From Enoplolaimus lenunculus (Eukaryota; Nematoda; Enoplea; Enoplida; Thoracostomopsidae): DNA of 64,000 bases. The position numbers and the translations under genes were made by a program. Numbering within the stretch: position 1 is the stretch's first letter; every line of letters starts with the position of its first letter. Shown here in pieces: positions 48,196 to 58,256 of this stretch. The stretch is taken from positions 62,001-126,000 of the forward strand of contig JASANG010000836.1 of the NCBI GenBank assembly GCA_030248215.1, given 5' to 3'. A model generated the notes under the pieces. It saw nothing but the letters and a program-made list of their open reading frames with translations, was not told the origin of the DNA and did no database searches.

Positions 48196-48388
48196 GGCCC
48201 ATGTTTACTTTAAGAAGCGTCCAGGTTTCTGGTGGGTCTATAAAAGAATGGATTTAGATTCTAGATTACACTTTTTTGCTTAGGCTTAGGCTTCGGCTTC
48301 GGCTTCGGCTTAGGAATACATTTTTGCAACGCTTAGGCTTAGGAATATGCTCTAATCTACTGTTACACCACTAAAAGTAACATTGGCC
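48196..48388. mobile_element. Telomere-core TIR element (B type)
   Basis: GGCCCATGTTTACTTTAAGA to CACTAAAAGTAACATTGGCC, flanked by CTTACTCC / CTTACTTC (7 of 8). Part of the core has drifted to repeated GGCTTC. Confidence 0.8.
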
Positions 48389-49009
48389 CTTACTTCATTG
48401 AGGTCGCGCCGAAAAATGATCCGATCACGATCTATATTACACCAGCCAAAATATGGTTCATATCTGAAAGTTCCGTGTCGGTAAATATTGCAAATTCGTT
48501 CTCACATCCTTGCTGTTCAAAGGCATTTTGGATATCCAACGCATCCGGATATATTTTTGGCGACATCCGGACGACATTTGTCATATTAGAATATTTTCAA
48601 GCACCGCAAATTCAAACTTGACCAGATAGGGGTCAACCCCCGTTTTGAAATTTTGTAAACGGATTGTCAGATATACTTTTTCAGTTTAAAACACAAGACA
48701 CAACTTTCGAATTTATCGCCGAACGTAATCCGCTTTTCAAAATTCTGGCTATTAAAAACCTCTATTGATATTTGAAATGTTAAAGGTTGTTGTGGGGGTA
48801 TTTGAGGCAAAATATTGAAAACAAAACGAAAAACGTTCCAATATCCGTAAGTTTTATTGAGACAAAATTATAAAAAAATTACGGCTGATATTAAAAATAC
48901 GGTTACAATAACACACCCCTGTTATTCGGATCACTACAGTAACTAGCCGCTTAAACTCTATTAACGATAACAGTTGGCTGCAATAAAGACAACTTGCATG
49001 CAATATTAA

Positions 49010-49276
49010 CCCTTTCTCACATAGAGTTGACTATGGGCAACTCAGCGCAGTGTATATACCTCCGTTAAATACTATATACTGCACAGTGTTTAACAATCGC
49101 AACACGTATACATAGTACTAAATCACCACAAGACGTGAGAGCCCCCTCGTGCTCGAGCGTCAAGCTCCTATGCTGTGTGGTGATGGTAAACGCCTCCCAC
49201 TCCAGTCAGTAGAGTTCGAAATCCTAGCATAAAAGTAGGTCTCAGATGAAATAGAAAATATTCATGTGATAAAGGG
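49010..49276 (+). mobile_element. TTAA-type tRNA-bearing element (copy 3), best termini
   Basis: CCCTTTCTCACATAGAGTTG to TCATGTGATAAAGGG, with TTAA directly on both sides (49006-49009, 49277-49280). The tRNA-like part is at 49164-49240; its B box has one extra A (GTTCGAAATCC). Confidence 0.75.
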
Positions 49277-49528
49277 TTAAGCGAAAAATTTTCGGTTTAC
49301 TATCTATAAATATTGTTCAAACGTTTTATCTGTACTGATATCATTGGTTAAAATAAAAACATTATCATCATCATCAACAACGACGTACTGAAAGTTTTCA
49401 ATAATCTGGCGGAACCAGAAATTTACAACTCGCAATCTGCACTAAATATGACAGTGAAAAACGTTCATGACTGAAACGACCGAGAAGCGAAACGCAATTT
49501 TAGCAACGAGGTCTTAACGAAAAAATTG

Positions 49529-49885
49529 TCATTTGATGGCCGAACAAATCTGATTGGCCGTCAGTAATATCGACCAATGAGATATGCCATTTGTTGGCGG
49601 AACAGATCTGATTGGTGGTCAGTACTAATATCGACCAATCAGATGTGCCATTTTTTGGCGGAACAGATCTGATTGGTCGTCAGTACTAATATCGACCAAT
49701 GAGATATGCCATTTGTTGGCCGAACAGACCTGATTGGCTGTCACTAATATCGACCAGTGAGATATGCCATTTGTTGGTGGAACAGATCTGATTGGTCGTC
49801 AGTACTAATATCGACCAGTGAGATATGCCATTTGTTGGCGGAACAGATCTGATTGGCCGTCACTAATATCGACCAGTGAGATAAA
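49529..49885. repeat. Minisatellite of about 61 bp, six units
   Basis: Units run GCCATTTGTTGGCGGAACAG, ATCTGATTGGTCGTCAGTAC, TAATATCGACCAATGAGATA with a few differences and a 3-bp length variant (CAGTAC versus CA). No gene context. Confidence 0.85.
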
Positions 49886-50261
49886 CCGGACCAAAAACAG
49901 CAGTTCGTTTACCCTGTAGAACCGAGCTGTGTCTCTGTTGATGAATTGACGTCGTTTGTATGAAAAAATTCTTGATACACAATCGGATACAGGGATATTG
50001 AACGCTTGTAACTCAACTCTGCAATTAGCTGTCATCATCTGTTCCAAGCGTCATGGTTCAGTGGATCAATGGGATGGTTTGATAGAAGAAACTTTAGACA
50101 CCGGTTGCAATATCTGCCCTACAGGGTATCAGCCTCATGGTATTCATTGCTGATAAACGCGGTGCCTATTGCCATTATGCAGGCACATGAGCGCAACCAG
50201 AAAGGCGTTCAGACGTCAAATTTATCGCGTTCAAATTTTTAGGGACTTTTACATTTGGTCA

Positions 50262-50462
50262 CACAAGACAAACAGGGATGGAACAGTATTATAAACATAT
50301 TTCTAAGCCTAAGCCTAAAACGAGCATATTCCTAAGCCTAATAAAGAACGAGCATATTCCTAAACCTAAGCCTAAGCGAAGCAAAAAAAAATTCATTTAA
50401 ACCTATGTTGACTCTATTACAGCCCCACAGAAAAACGTTCCGCCCCTGATCTTTACATGGGC
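50262..50462. mobile_element. Telomere-core TIR element (A type)
   Basis: AGACAAACAGGGATGGAACA to CGCCCCTGATCTTTACATGG, with two short telomere-repeat blocks. No matching flanks found. Confidence 0.65.
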
Positions 50463-50784
50463 TCAGGTTTCATAGGACATGACCCCACGATTCCAAAGCC
50501 CTGGCTATGCTCATGTGCAACGCACCAGAAATGTCGGTATTCATATAGTTGTATTTAACAGTATCGTACGAGCAATTTTTTTGTTTGATTTTAAATAATT
50601 AAATTTTAAAAATAATTAAAAATTAATCCCATGTTTTCAAGACTTTGTAATTTCAAACATTTTTTCAATTAAATTTGTAAAATCTGCTTCTATACAATAT
50701 TTAAGAAAACATAACGTGAACACTTTTGGCTGTTTGATTGTCTTTGCATAATGTTTCATTTTTAACTCTTAGGATTGCATTATG

Positions 50785-50965
50785 CCTGTCATCCGTCGCT
50801 GTCCGTCGCCCGTAGGACGTCATCACCCGTACGGTGCCGTCCGTCACCCGAACGACGCCGTCACCGGTACGGCGCATCTGTCACCTGTACAGTGCCGTCT
50901 ATTACTCGTACGTGCCGGCCGTCACCTGTACGACGCCATCTGTCACCATACGAGGCAAAATCCGT
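50785..50965. repeat. Degenerate CCGTC/GTACGG-rich minisatellite
   Basis: Loosely periodic CGTCACCCGTACGGTGCCGT-like units, the diverged complement of the GACGG arrays at 16263 and 52142. Several open frames cross it; none looks like a protein. A pure C/A-rich tract follows at 51004-51055. Confidence 0.6.
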
Positions 50966-51201
50966 ACAAACCGCATCGCCGCACGGGACGAGGGGCAGGA
51001 CCCACACATACCCCCCCCCACTCCCCCCTCCTCCCGAAAAAAAAAAAAACCCCAGAAAAGCCCCATAAGTCGTAATTAGAGTCCATAAAAGAGACCAAAG
51101 CAGAACAGTGTCCGATACTGCTAAAATATGTTATAGACACGCGGCAAACCCTGATAAACTGTGTTAAATCCACAAAAACGGTTAACGGACATGGTAATTA
51201 A

Positions 51202-51464
51202 CCCTTTCTCACATGAATATTTGCAATTTCACACGCGATGTAATTTCAAGGTGAGATTCGAACCCCAATCTCACGGGTGGGAGACGTTTACGATGACCAC
51301 TGAGCTATAGGAGCATGACGCTCGAGCCCGAGTAGGCTCTCACGTCTTGTGGAGATTTTGCACTGCGCATATATGTTATAAATGTTAAACACTGCTCACA
51401 ATGTGTGTATTACTCGTACATTATTGTATTTAGTTGCTCACAGTATACTCTATGAGCGAAAGGG
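51202..51464 (-). mobile_element. TTAA-type tRNA-bearing element (copy 4), reverse orientation
   Basis: CCCTTTCTCACATGAATATT to CTCTATGAGCGAAAGGG with perfect TTAA on both sides (51198-51201, 51465-51468). The tRNA-like part is on the minus strand (51247-51314) and is the best preserved: GCTCCTATAGCTCAGTGG and GGGGTTCGAATCTCACC. A half copy of this subtype's outer end is at 19150-19196. Confidence 0.75.
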
Positions 51465-51499
51465 TTAATAAAAATGCTTCGAACCAAGTACGTTCTACC

Positions 51500-51613
51500 C
51501 AATGTTGGGTCCAACTAAAACATGGCATGAATTAAAATAAGTAAGTCAATAGCCGAATAACAGGGGAAACCTAGAGAGAGGTAAATCAGTCCCCTCTCAT
51601 TCGTGTCACTACC
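51500..51613. mobile_element. S-type element, partial
   Basis: Ends CCTCTCATTCGTGTCACTAC, with GAGGTAAATCAGTCCC upstream, as in the right end of the copy at 17701-18131. Diverged. Confidence 0.45.
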
Positions 51614-51815
51614 GTATTAACAATCGGCAGATCCAACGTTCAAACCAGGCTTAAGACCCCAACATGGCTCCAAACCTAAATTTAGAGTTAAAAAATTTAG
51701 TACTAAAATTGTGTTGGGCATCTTTAGCTCGCTTCTCCAGCGAACTTTTGTCTTACACATATGTCGTGCGGTCTCCGTCAACAGAAATTCATTGGATCTG
51801 CTACTGTTAATAACC

Positions 51816-54800
51816 CTAATCACCACCGCTTTCCGCATCCGCTTGCGTTGATTCGTTTTTCGAATTGTTGATCCAAAATTTTTTGACTCGAATTTTCCAA
51901 TCGTTCCAATACAGCGACAGTAAATTTTGGTCAAATTCAAACCGGTTCGGCGATGAACCGTTTTGATAACAAACAATAACAACCGCAGTTTCAACTGGAT
52001 GTGAGCGTTCGGATTCGGTTTGAGCATTTGTTAAGCATCGGTTTTGGTTGACGGCGCCAGCATACGCTGCTACCTGCAACGAATAACGATAATGAAGTAT
52101 TGTTTTCGCTTTACGTAGCAGTGTAAGGGTTGCGACGTACGATACCGCACGGGTAACGGACGTCGCCGTGCAGGTGATGGACGGCACCGGACGGGTGATG
52201 GACGGCGCCGGGCATGTGACGGACGGTGTCGGACTGGTGATAAACGGCGCCGGACGGGTGATGAACGGCGCCTGACGGATGATAAACGGCGCCGTACGGG
52301 TGACGGACGGCGTCGGACGGATGACGGACGGCGTCGGACGGATGACGGACGGCGTCGGACGGATGACGGACGGCGTCGGACGGATGACGGACGGCGTCGG
52401 ACGGATGACGGACGGCGTCGGACGGATGACGGACGGCGCCTGACGGATGATAAACGGATGACGGACGGCGTCGGACGGATGACGGACGGCGTCGGACGGA
52501 TGACGGACGGCGTCGGACGGATGACGGACGGCGTCGGACGGATGACGGACGGCGTCGGACGGATGACGGACGGCGTCGGACGGATGACGGACGGCGTCGG
52601 ACGGATGACGGACGGCGCCGGACGGATGACGGACGGCGCCGGACGGATGACGGACGGCGCCGGACGGATGACGGACGGCGTCGGACGGATGACGGACGGC
52701 GCCGTACGGGTGCCGGATCGCTAGGAGGAGTCTAACAGCTATTTCACGTGGGGTATGCAAGCATTTCACACTGACTTATAAGACAGGTTAAAACATTTCC
52801 AGGCGGACAGCGCCCTGATCCGCACGGTCCCGCATATCTCAGTTTCCGTACCTCCGCCACAATAGTTTTCATAAATATAAACACTTTTTTCAAAATTTAA
52901 CAAAACGTTTTGCAGTTTTGATACGATTCATGTGACCCCATTTTATGTGTTAGACTTACCTGAAGCGGATAATCATACAACGATTCAATATCAGGCTTCG
53001 GTTTATCGCTTGTCTTCCATTCAATGATAACATTGCGTCCATCAAGCATTCCGACTGCATCGACAATGCCTTTGTATCGCAATAAATCATGATGTACCAA
53101 CTGTTCACTGAAATATCAAAAAAATACAATAATTATGGTATTCTTACACACCTACCGGCACTCGAAGACAGATGTTGCAAAATTATCAAGTATAAAATAA
53201 GTTTTTTTGCAAATTTAAAAATATACCAACTGTGATTCTGAACAAAGGATTTTTCAAGTCATACGTCTTTATTTTAGTATTTTGATTGGATTTTAAACAA
53301 AATATTGTTTTACTTGATTTGGTTAGACAACGCACCTCACCTGTCCCATGCAGGGTGTAACTGGAATTGGAACCGGAATTTGAAAAATTATCGGAAACGA
53401 AACCGGAAAATGAAAAAATACAAGCCACCGAACATTTTTTGCAACACTATTATTGTTGAAATAACCCATAGTAGGAGATAGATAATCACTGTATCTGCTG
53501 TATTTCAGAAGTTCATAATCCACGCAAACACCATCTACCTTTGATGGTTTAGTTTCGGCGATTGCAAAGGTTTATATAATATACTAATGAAATCTATTTA
53601 ATTTTTACCGTCATTTCTTAGTAAGCTATCTTAATTTTTATCGATCAAAATTTAATACCGAAATTTTGAATTTCGGTAAAAAATTTACCGGAACCGGAAT
53701 TCCGGTTGCACCCTGGTACCACGCCAGCAAAACCTATCTGAACAACACAAATTTTAAAAAAAGTTGTCTGAAAGACAAATTTATTAAACAATCAGAGGCG
53801 TAGCGTGGATTTGATTTCGGGAGCAGATAATCGTTTTCAATCCATCATATCAAGCGAGAAAATTTTTTGACCTCTACAGGTTGTTCCACGGTATGTATGC
53901 GTTTTTCGAGTCTCTAGAAAATTCGGAGGTGGGGGTACGTTCCCCTATCCCCACACTGTCTACGCCCCTATACATGATATGCTTATGACCGACCACATGT
54001 GTTGACTGAGGCGGCCCAAAATTACAAAGTACCAATCGTAAAAATACCTCCCAACTACCGTTTCCGTATTTAAACGTACTGTTCAATTTTTGTCATATCC
54101 GGTAGGCCGCAGATCAAACTTTGCCAATATCCGCGACAAAACTCCGGAACTGAAATTTGGTCACGTGGAACACCTTCGTAGTGCTGACAGACGAGTTGAT
54201 GCAGTATTGTACCCATTTTGCGACGTTCTTTCATATAATTCTAAATAAAAATTTTCTAACGCATAAACATTACAGATTTTTGTCATTCTGAGTTTAAAAT
54301 CAACTCACTGAAATTTACCGTTTGTCAACCTGTCTGTACGGATTCTGATGAATGGATTGAGACCAAATTCTACAGTTTTCACCATAGTTTCAACGTAAAT
54401 GAAACAAGTAAACAGGTTTCAAGAAAAACAATCAAATTCAAGGATTTTCAAAAATTTTCAATGACGCCGACACTCTGGATTTTCAAATATTTTCAATGAC
54501 GCCGACACTCTGGATTTTCACAAATTTTCAAACGCGCCGACACTCTGGATTTTCAAAAATTTTCAAAGCCTCCGTCACCGTGGATTTTCAAAAATTTTCA
54601 ATGACGCCGACACTCTGGATTTTCAAAAACTTTCAAAGACGCCGACACTCTGAATTTTCAAAAATTTTCAAACGCGCCGACACTCTGTATATACTAAATG
54701 TGGCGGCCGTGTTCTCTCGTTGAAGTTTTGCGAGCAATCTGCATGTTGCGCTTAACAAATGCCGGGCTATCTTTCATGATAATTTGCATATTGCGGGGGC

Positions 54801-55329
54801 GACACAGTTGTCGAAAGTAAAACTCAGCAATCATCTCAGTTGGAGAAAGTCTGGTGTCAAGGGCTAGTGTTTTTAGTTTGGCTTCGTTTTCCTCTTTTGT
54901 TACAGTTGTGTTAACTTTGTTATTGTTTCATTTTGTGTGTTTTTGTCATTTTTCAGGTGTATTTTTTATACCAATAAAATACTTGTTGTACACAATAAAT
55001 GCAATAATACAATGCTTAACATAATGCTCACTCTGGTATTATGTTGTGCTAGTTGGATCACAATTCAACGCACGTATACTAAAAACGACTTACACTAAAT
55101 CCATCTCTACCGAGCGATTTAATCATATTTTTCCGCCAAACAGCAAGAATAATTCGATTTTGTTCCGACTGAGTTTCGTCGAGTATTTTCGATACACTTG
55201 GCATTGAACTGTAACTGTCAGTGACGTCATAATCGTTCGTTGATCCATCGTTTTTCTTCCGTTGTGCTGGATTACTTCCAGATCCGGTCGATACAGGCAC
55301 CAAAGGGCATGAAATAATTTTGTCGATTT
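51816..55329 (-). CDS. MGME1: MGME1, mitochondrial genome maintenance exonuclease 1
   Basis: Single-strand DNA exonuclease of the PD-(D/E)XK fold that trims flaps during mtDNA replication. Exons 55094-55329, 54080-54240, 52960-53107 and 51816-52073, phases consistent, 267 residues plus a missing start. Exon order of motifs: MPSVSKIL and a basic helix ending SLGRDGF; RRKMGTILHQLV; then KGIVDAVGMLDG and VIIEWKTSDKPKP followed by YDYPLQVAAYAGAVNQ, which matches the human core closely. The catalytic triad is seen as D..(12)..E-x-K; human has Asp where this has Glu. The last exon ends with YWNDWKIRVKKFW as in human. The first listed exon begins in mid-codon, so a 5' exon is needed (candidate at 55820-55907). 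RPF2 lies upstream on the same strand. Confidence 0.88.
52142..52725. repeat. 21-bp minisatellite in the last MGME1 intron
   Basis: Core of some twenty units GGATGACGGACGGCGTCGGA(C) of 21 bp, with diverged units at both sides. Being a multiple of three, it leaves a frame open that runs into MGME1's last exon in register (to 52769), coding repeated Ala-Val-Arg-His-Pro-Ser-Asp. The motif GACGGYG is shared with the array at 16263. Confidence 0.9.
53344..53716. mobile_element. hAT-like element (T type), MGME1 intron
   Basis: CAGGGTGTAACTGGAATTGG to AATTCCGGTTGCACCCTG. Flanking GTCCCATG / GTACCACG match at 6 of 8, in line with the 8-bp duplication of the copy at 32198. Confidence 0.7.
54443..54692. 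repeat. 35-bp minisatellite, about seven units
   Basis: Units built on GACGCCGACACTCTGGATTT followed by TCAAAAATTTTCAA, with variants CGCGCCGACAC and CCTCCGTCACC. In the MGME1 intron between the exons at 55094 and 54240. Confidence 0.85.
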
Positions 55330-55683
55330 CTAAACAGCAAATTATTTTCGCTCTTGTACACTTTCCTTCAACTGCTTAGGCTTTAAGACTTAGGCTTAGA
55401 CTCAAGTGTCGGAATTGTCTTTCTTAAGCTTAAACCTGAATTTTTGCTTAATCCTTTACGTCACTGTAAAGCCTTAATCTTGAATGTGGGGTAAAGTGTA
55501 CAAAAGTAAATGTATTATTCATGATGCAATAAATACACGATTAAAGACAAAAGCATCGGACTAATATTTTCAAGCGTTTTTGTTAGCATCGAAAACGCAT
55601 TTCTGGATCATTGGCTTAAACGAATATTCACTATTCTGAAACACAACCCATTTCTTATCACCAGTTATGCAGTCGTAGGATTA

Positions 55684-55808
55684 CACTGCAAAAAATGGTG
55701 AGTCAACTAGCTTGATTCTAGCGGAGTCGAATTTTGACTCCGATTGTGTAGTCCAGAATAACCGTATTTCGGAGAGAGTCAATTTGACTCATTATTTTTT
55801 GCAGTGTA
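55684..55808. mobile_element. TA-flanked palindromic element (P type), shortened
   Basis: TACACTGCAAAAAATGGTGA to ACTCATTATTTTTTGCAGTG; the left arm is partly deleted. It lies 11 bases from the candidate MGME1 first exon. Confidence 0.65.
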
Positions 55809-55819
55809 GCTTTAGAAAC

Positions 55820-55907
55820 TCAAATATAAACAGCTTCCGCCACGGCTTAGCAAAACTTTGCAAATTCCTACAGCTTTTCTTTGCATTTGTTTTAAAAAGC
55901 TTAACAT
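55820..55907 (-). CDS. MGME1: Possible first exon of MGME1 (mitochondrial presequence)
   Basis: ATG at 55907 opens MLSFLKQMQRKAVGICKVLL then SRGGSCLYL, basic and without acidic residues, as expected for a matrix-targeting presequence. A GT at 55818-55819 gives the phase (1) needed to join exon 55329. The donor (A|GTTTCT) is weak and the intron holds a palindromic element, so this is a suggestion only. Confidence 0.35.
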
Positions 55908-56128
55908 TACGCTAACGAATAACAACTGTTTTAAATTTTTTGTAAGAATAGCGGCAATACTTGTCGTCACTAGCGGAACCTGATCAAGGGATCAGGGGAC
56001 GCGTACGCTCGGATCAGAAAATTTTTGTGATAAAACGATAAGGACCCGGCCTTTACAGTTTTCCCCCACAGACTGTGGATGATGCAGTAAAAAACTGATT
56101 CAGACATCGTTATGCGGTGCGATGTGGT

Positions 56129-56318
56129 GGCCAATGTTACTTTCAGGGCCGTAACAGTAGATTAAGCGTATTCCTAAGCCTAAGCTTAAGCCTAATCGTT
56201 GCAAAAGCGTATTCCTAAGCCTAAGCGTACGCCTAAGCAAAAAATGTAGTCTAGAATGTAAGCCTACTCTGTTAGAGACCCACCAGAAACCGGAACGGCC
56301 CTAAGAGTAACATGGACC
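56129..56318. mobile_element. Telomere-core TIR element (B type)
   Basis: GGCCAATGTTACTTTCAGGG to CCCTAAGAGTAACATGGACC, flanked by GATGTGGT / GATGTGGC (7 of 8). Confidence 0.8.
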
Positions 56319-56924
56319 GATGTGGCTAATTCACGCGCGTTTCCGCACAGTGCCAGACGACACCAAACCTCATTAAAATAGTCAAAAAGTATAGTGTCAT
56401 CGGATACCTGGACCAATAATCCGACGTTTTGCTGTCGCAAAGTATCTTTGAGCAAAACAACCGTAACAATGGTAAACTTCCAAAAATTGACTAAATTGAC
56501 GAATCTTTGCCAATAAAGTGGTGGCTTTCATACTGGTTTTTTAGTTTTTTATACAATAAATCTAAACAATTTTGAAACTATCAACAGTAAGGACAGATTT
56601 AGGCAAATATCTCTAAATGACCACCCACAAACCCACAAATTAAAACTTTGCATTGCATTGGAACGACAAAAATAGCGTCTGCCATTTCATTCACAGGGTT
56701 TTGTCCGCTGTGTCACGTCCACATATTTTGTGACTCCTAAAAGCCAAAAATGTGGCACACATCTTGCTTTTTGCTCCGTTTGCTCACTAAATATATAACT
56801 TCAGCGCTTAGTTTGTATGTATGCACGGCTATAAACCCTCAAATACCATTATACAAATATACAAAACTTATCAAAAAACGTCAAGATCCGTCGATGACAA
56901 ATTGCAAGCGGATATGAAGATTTT

Positions 56925-57096
56925 GGCCATTGTAAAGAACAGGCACAGAACAGCATCATATTCCTAAGCCTAAAGCCTAAACCTAAGAATGAGCATATTC
57001 CTAAGCATAAGTCTAAGCCAAGCAAAAAATTAGTCTAAAGCTTACTCTAATGCAGTAGCACAGAAAAACGTTCCGTCCCTGATCTTTACACGGGCC
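56925..57096. mobile_element. Telomere-core TIR element (A type) with perfect target duplication
   Basis: GGCCATTGTAAAGAACAGGC to CCCTGATCTTTACACGGGCC; perfect AAGATTTT on both sides (56917-56924, 57097-57104). Confidence 0.85.
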
Positions 57097-57577
57097 AAGA
57101 TTTTCAACAATCAGGGTACAACCGAAGAATAAGATATAGTGAAAACCGGGGCCAAAGGTTGGCAAATTTGCATAATTCGGTGTTAAATCAAAATCGGGTG
57201 GTTAAAATCACTTAAAATTTGCAAGATTTACAGCGTACAGTATAAAAAATACAAAATAATTCAAATCGCCGAAGCCACCTGTAAAAATGCTACCAGTCAG
57301 AGGCCAATTTTCAGCCAGTCTGAGCCAGAGCTTTATGATCGAGAAACAAGCTGAAAAATACATTGAAAAATATTAATTAAAAATTGCGGGAACCATCGTG
57401 CGCAATACAGCCAGACCCGCATACAACTATTAAGAATTTCGAACCTAAACTGTTTTCCAAATGCTCGTTTGTAAAACAAAACACAAATAAACTTTTTATT
57501 CGCTCATCGAACAGGCAAACAATTACATGTCAAATTTCATATCAACTACAAACCCAAACCGGTATGGTACGTTCAAC

Positions 57578-57760
57578 GTCCATGTAAAGATGAGGGGCGG
57601 AACGTTTATCTGTGGGACTAGAAAAGAGTAAGCTTAAGCTTTAGACTAATTTTTCTGCTTGGGTTACGCTTACGCTTTGGAATATGCTCATTCTTACACT
57701 TAAGCTTAGGCTTAGGAATATACTTATAATATTGTTCCGCTCCTGTTCTTTACATTCGCC
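57578..57760. mobile_element. Telomere-core TIR element (A type)
   Basis: GTCCATGTAAAGATGAGGGG to CTCCTGTTCTTTACATTCGC, flanked by CGTTCAAC / CGTTCAAA (7 of 8). Confidence 0.8.
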
Positions 57761-58210
57761 CGTTCAAACATAATCCGACCACGTGTATCATGCCAGAACG
57801 CACTTTTCAACTTATCGTACCCCAAAATACAAAATAAAGTACAGGCATGTGAACATATAAAAATTTCATACAACAGCAGATTTTTAACTCAATTTTATGC
57901 GGTAAAACGGGAGCAGCGTAGCAGAGAGTCCGCTTAAAACCTCTGCCAAATCAATCATTACCCGTTTCCGCTATTCAAATAATGTTCCACGAAACATATA
58001 CTACTCGATATTTGTCTACAGGATTTGTTATACAAATAGGTTCATGTTGCTTGCTTTTGGCACCCGTTTCCCGCTGGACTCCTAGAGCCAAACCTCAATT
58101 TTTATCAAACAATAATAGTACGCAAAATAAAACAAACAACTCTCGAACAAAGTCCATTTTAAATTTGTAAAATTTAGGAAAACTCGACCAACCAAAAACG
58201 TTGACGCGTT

Positions 58211-58216
58211 TTTATT
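58211..58216 (-). terminator. Polyadenylation signal of RPF2
   Basis: AATAAA on the minus strand, about 41 bases after the RPF2 stop codon. Distance is short but common for compact 3' UTRs. Confidence 0.5.
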
Positions 58217-58256
58217 GCTTTTTACACCAAAAACATAACAATAATAGCAACAACCA

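Larger units (their letters stand above)
42158..51815. other. Long intergenic region, repeats only
   Basis: From the end of the YTHDC1 homologue to the 3' end of MGME1. Contains TTAA-type tRNA-bearing elements (43265, 49010, 51202), telomere-core elements (43485, 45733, 46906, 47636, 48196, 50262), a hAT-like element (46475), S elements (47834, 51500), a 61-bp minisatellite (49529) and a GTAC/GACGG-rich segment (50785). The open frames at 44192-44458 and 49956-50153 resemble nothing I know. Flanking convergent genes end here, so no promoter is expected. Confidence 0.5.
55908..58256. other. Interval between RPF2 and MGME1
   Basis: About 2.35 kb. Contains three telomere-core elements (56129, 56925, 57578) and otherwise AT-rich sequence. 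The RPF2 3' UTR end and the MGME1 promoter should be here. A frame at 56264-56455 overlaps a transposon and is not counted. Confidence 0.5.

Noticed and set aside
49956-50153. 65-codon frame with several Cys
   Set aside because: No recognisable domain and no phase-matched neighbour.
52458-52724. Frame repeating Met-Thr-Asp-Gly-Val-Gly-Arg
   Set aside because: Antisense register of the 21-bp array.
56264-56455. 5' exon of MGME1
   Set aside because: The frame overlaps the right end of a B-type transposon and has no convincing splice context.
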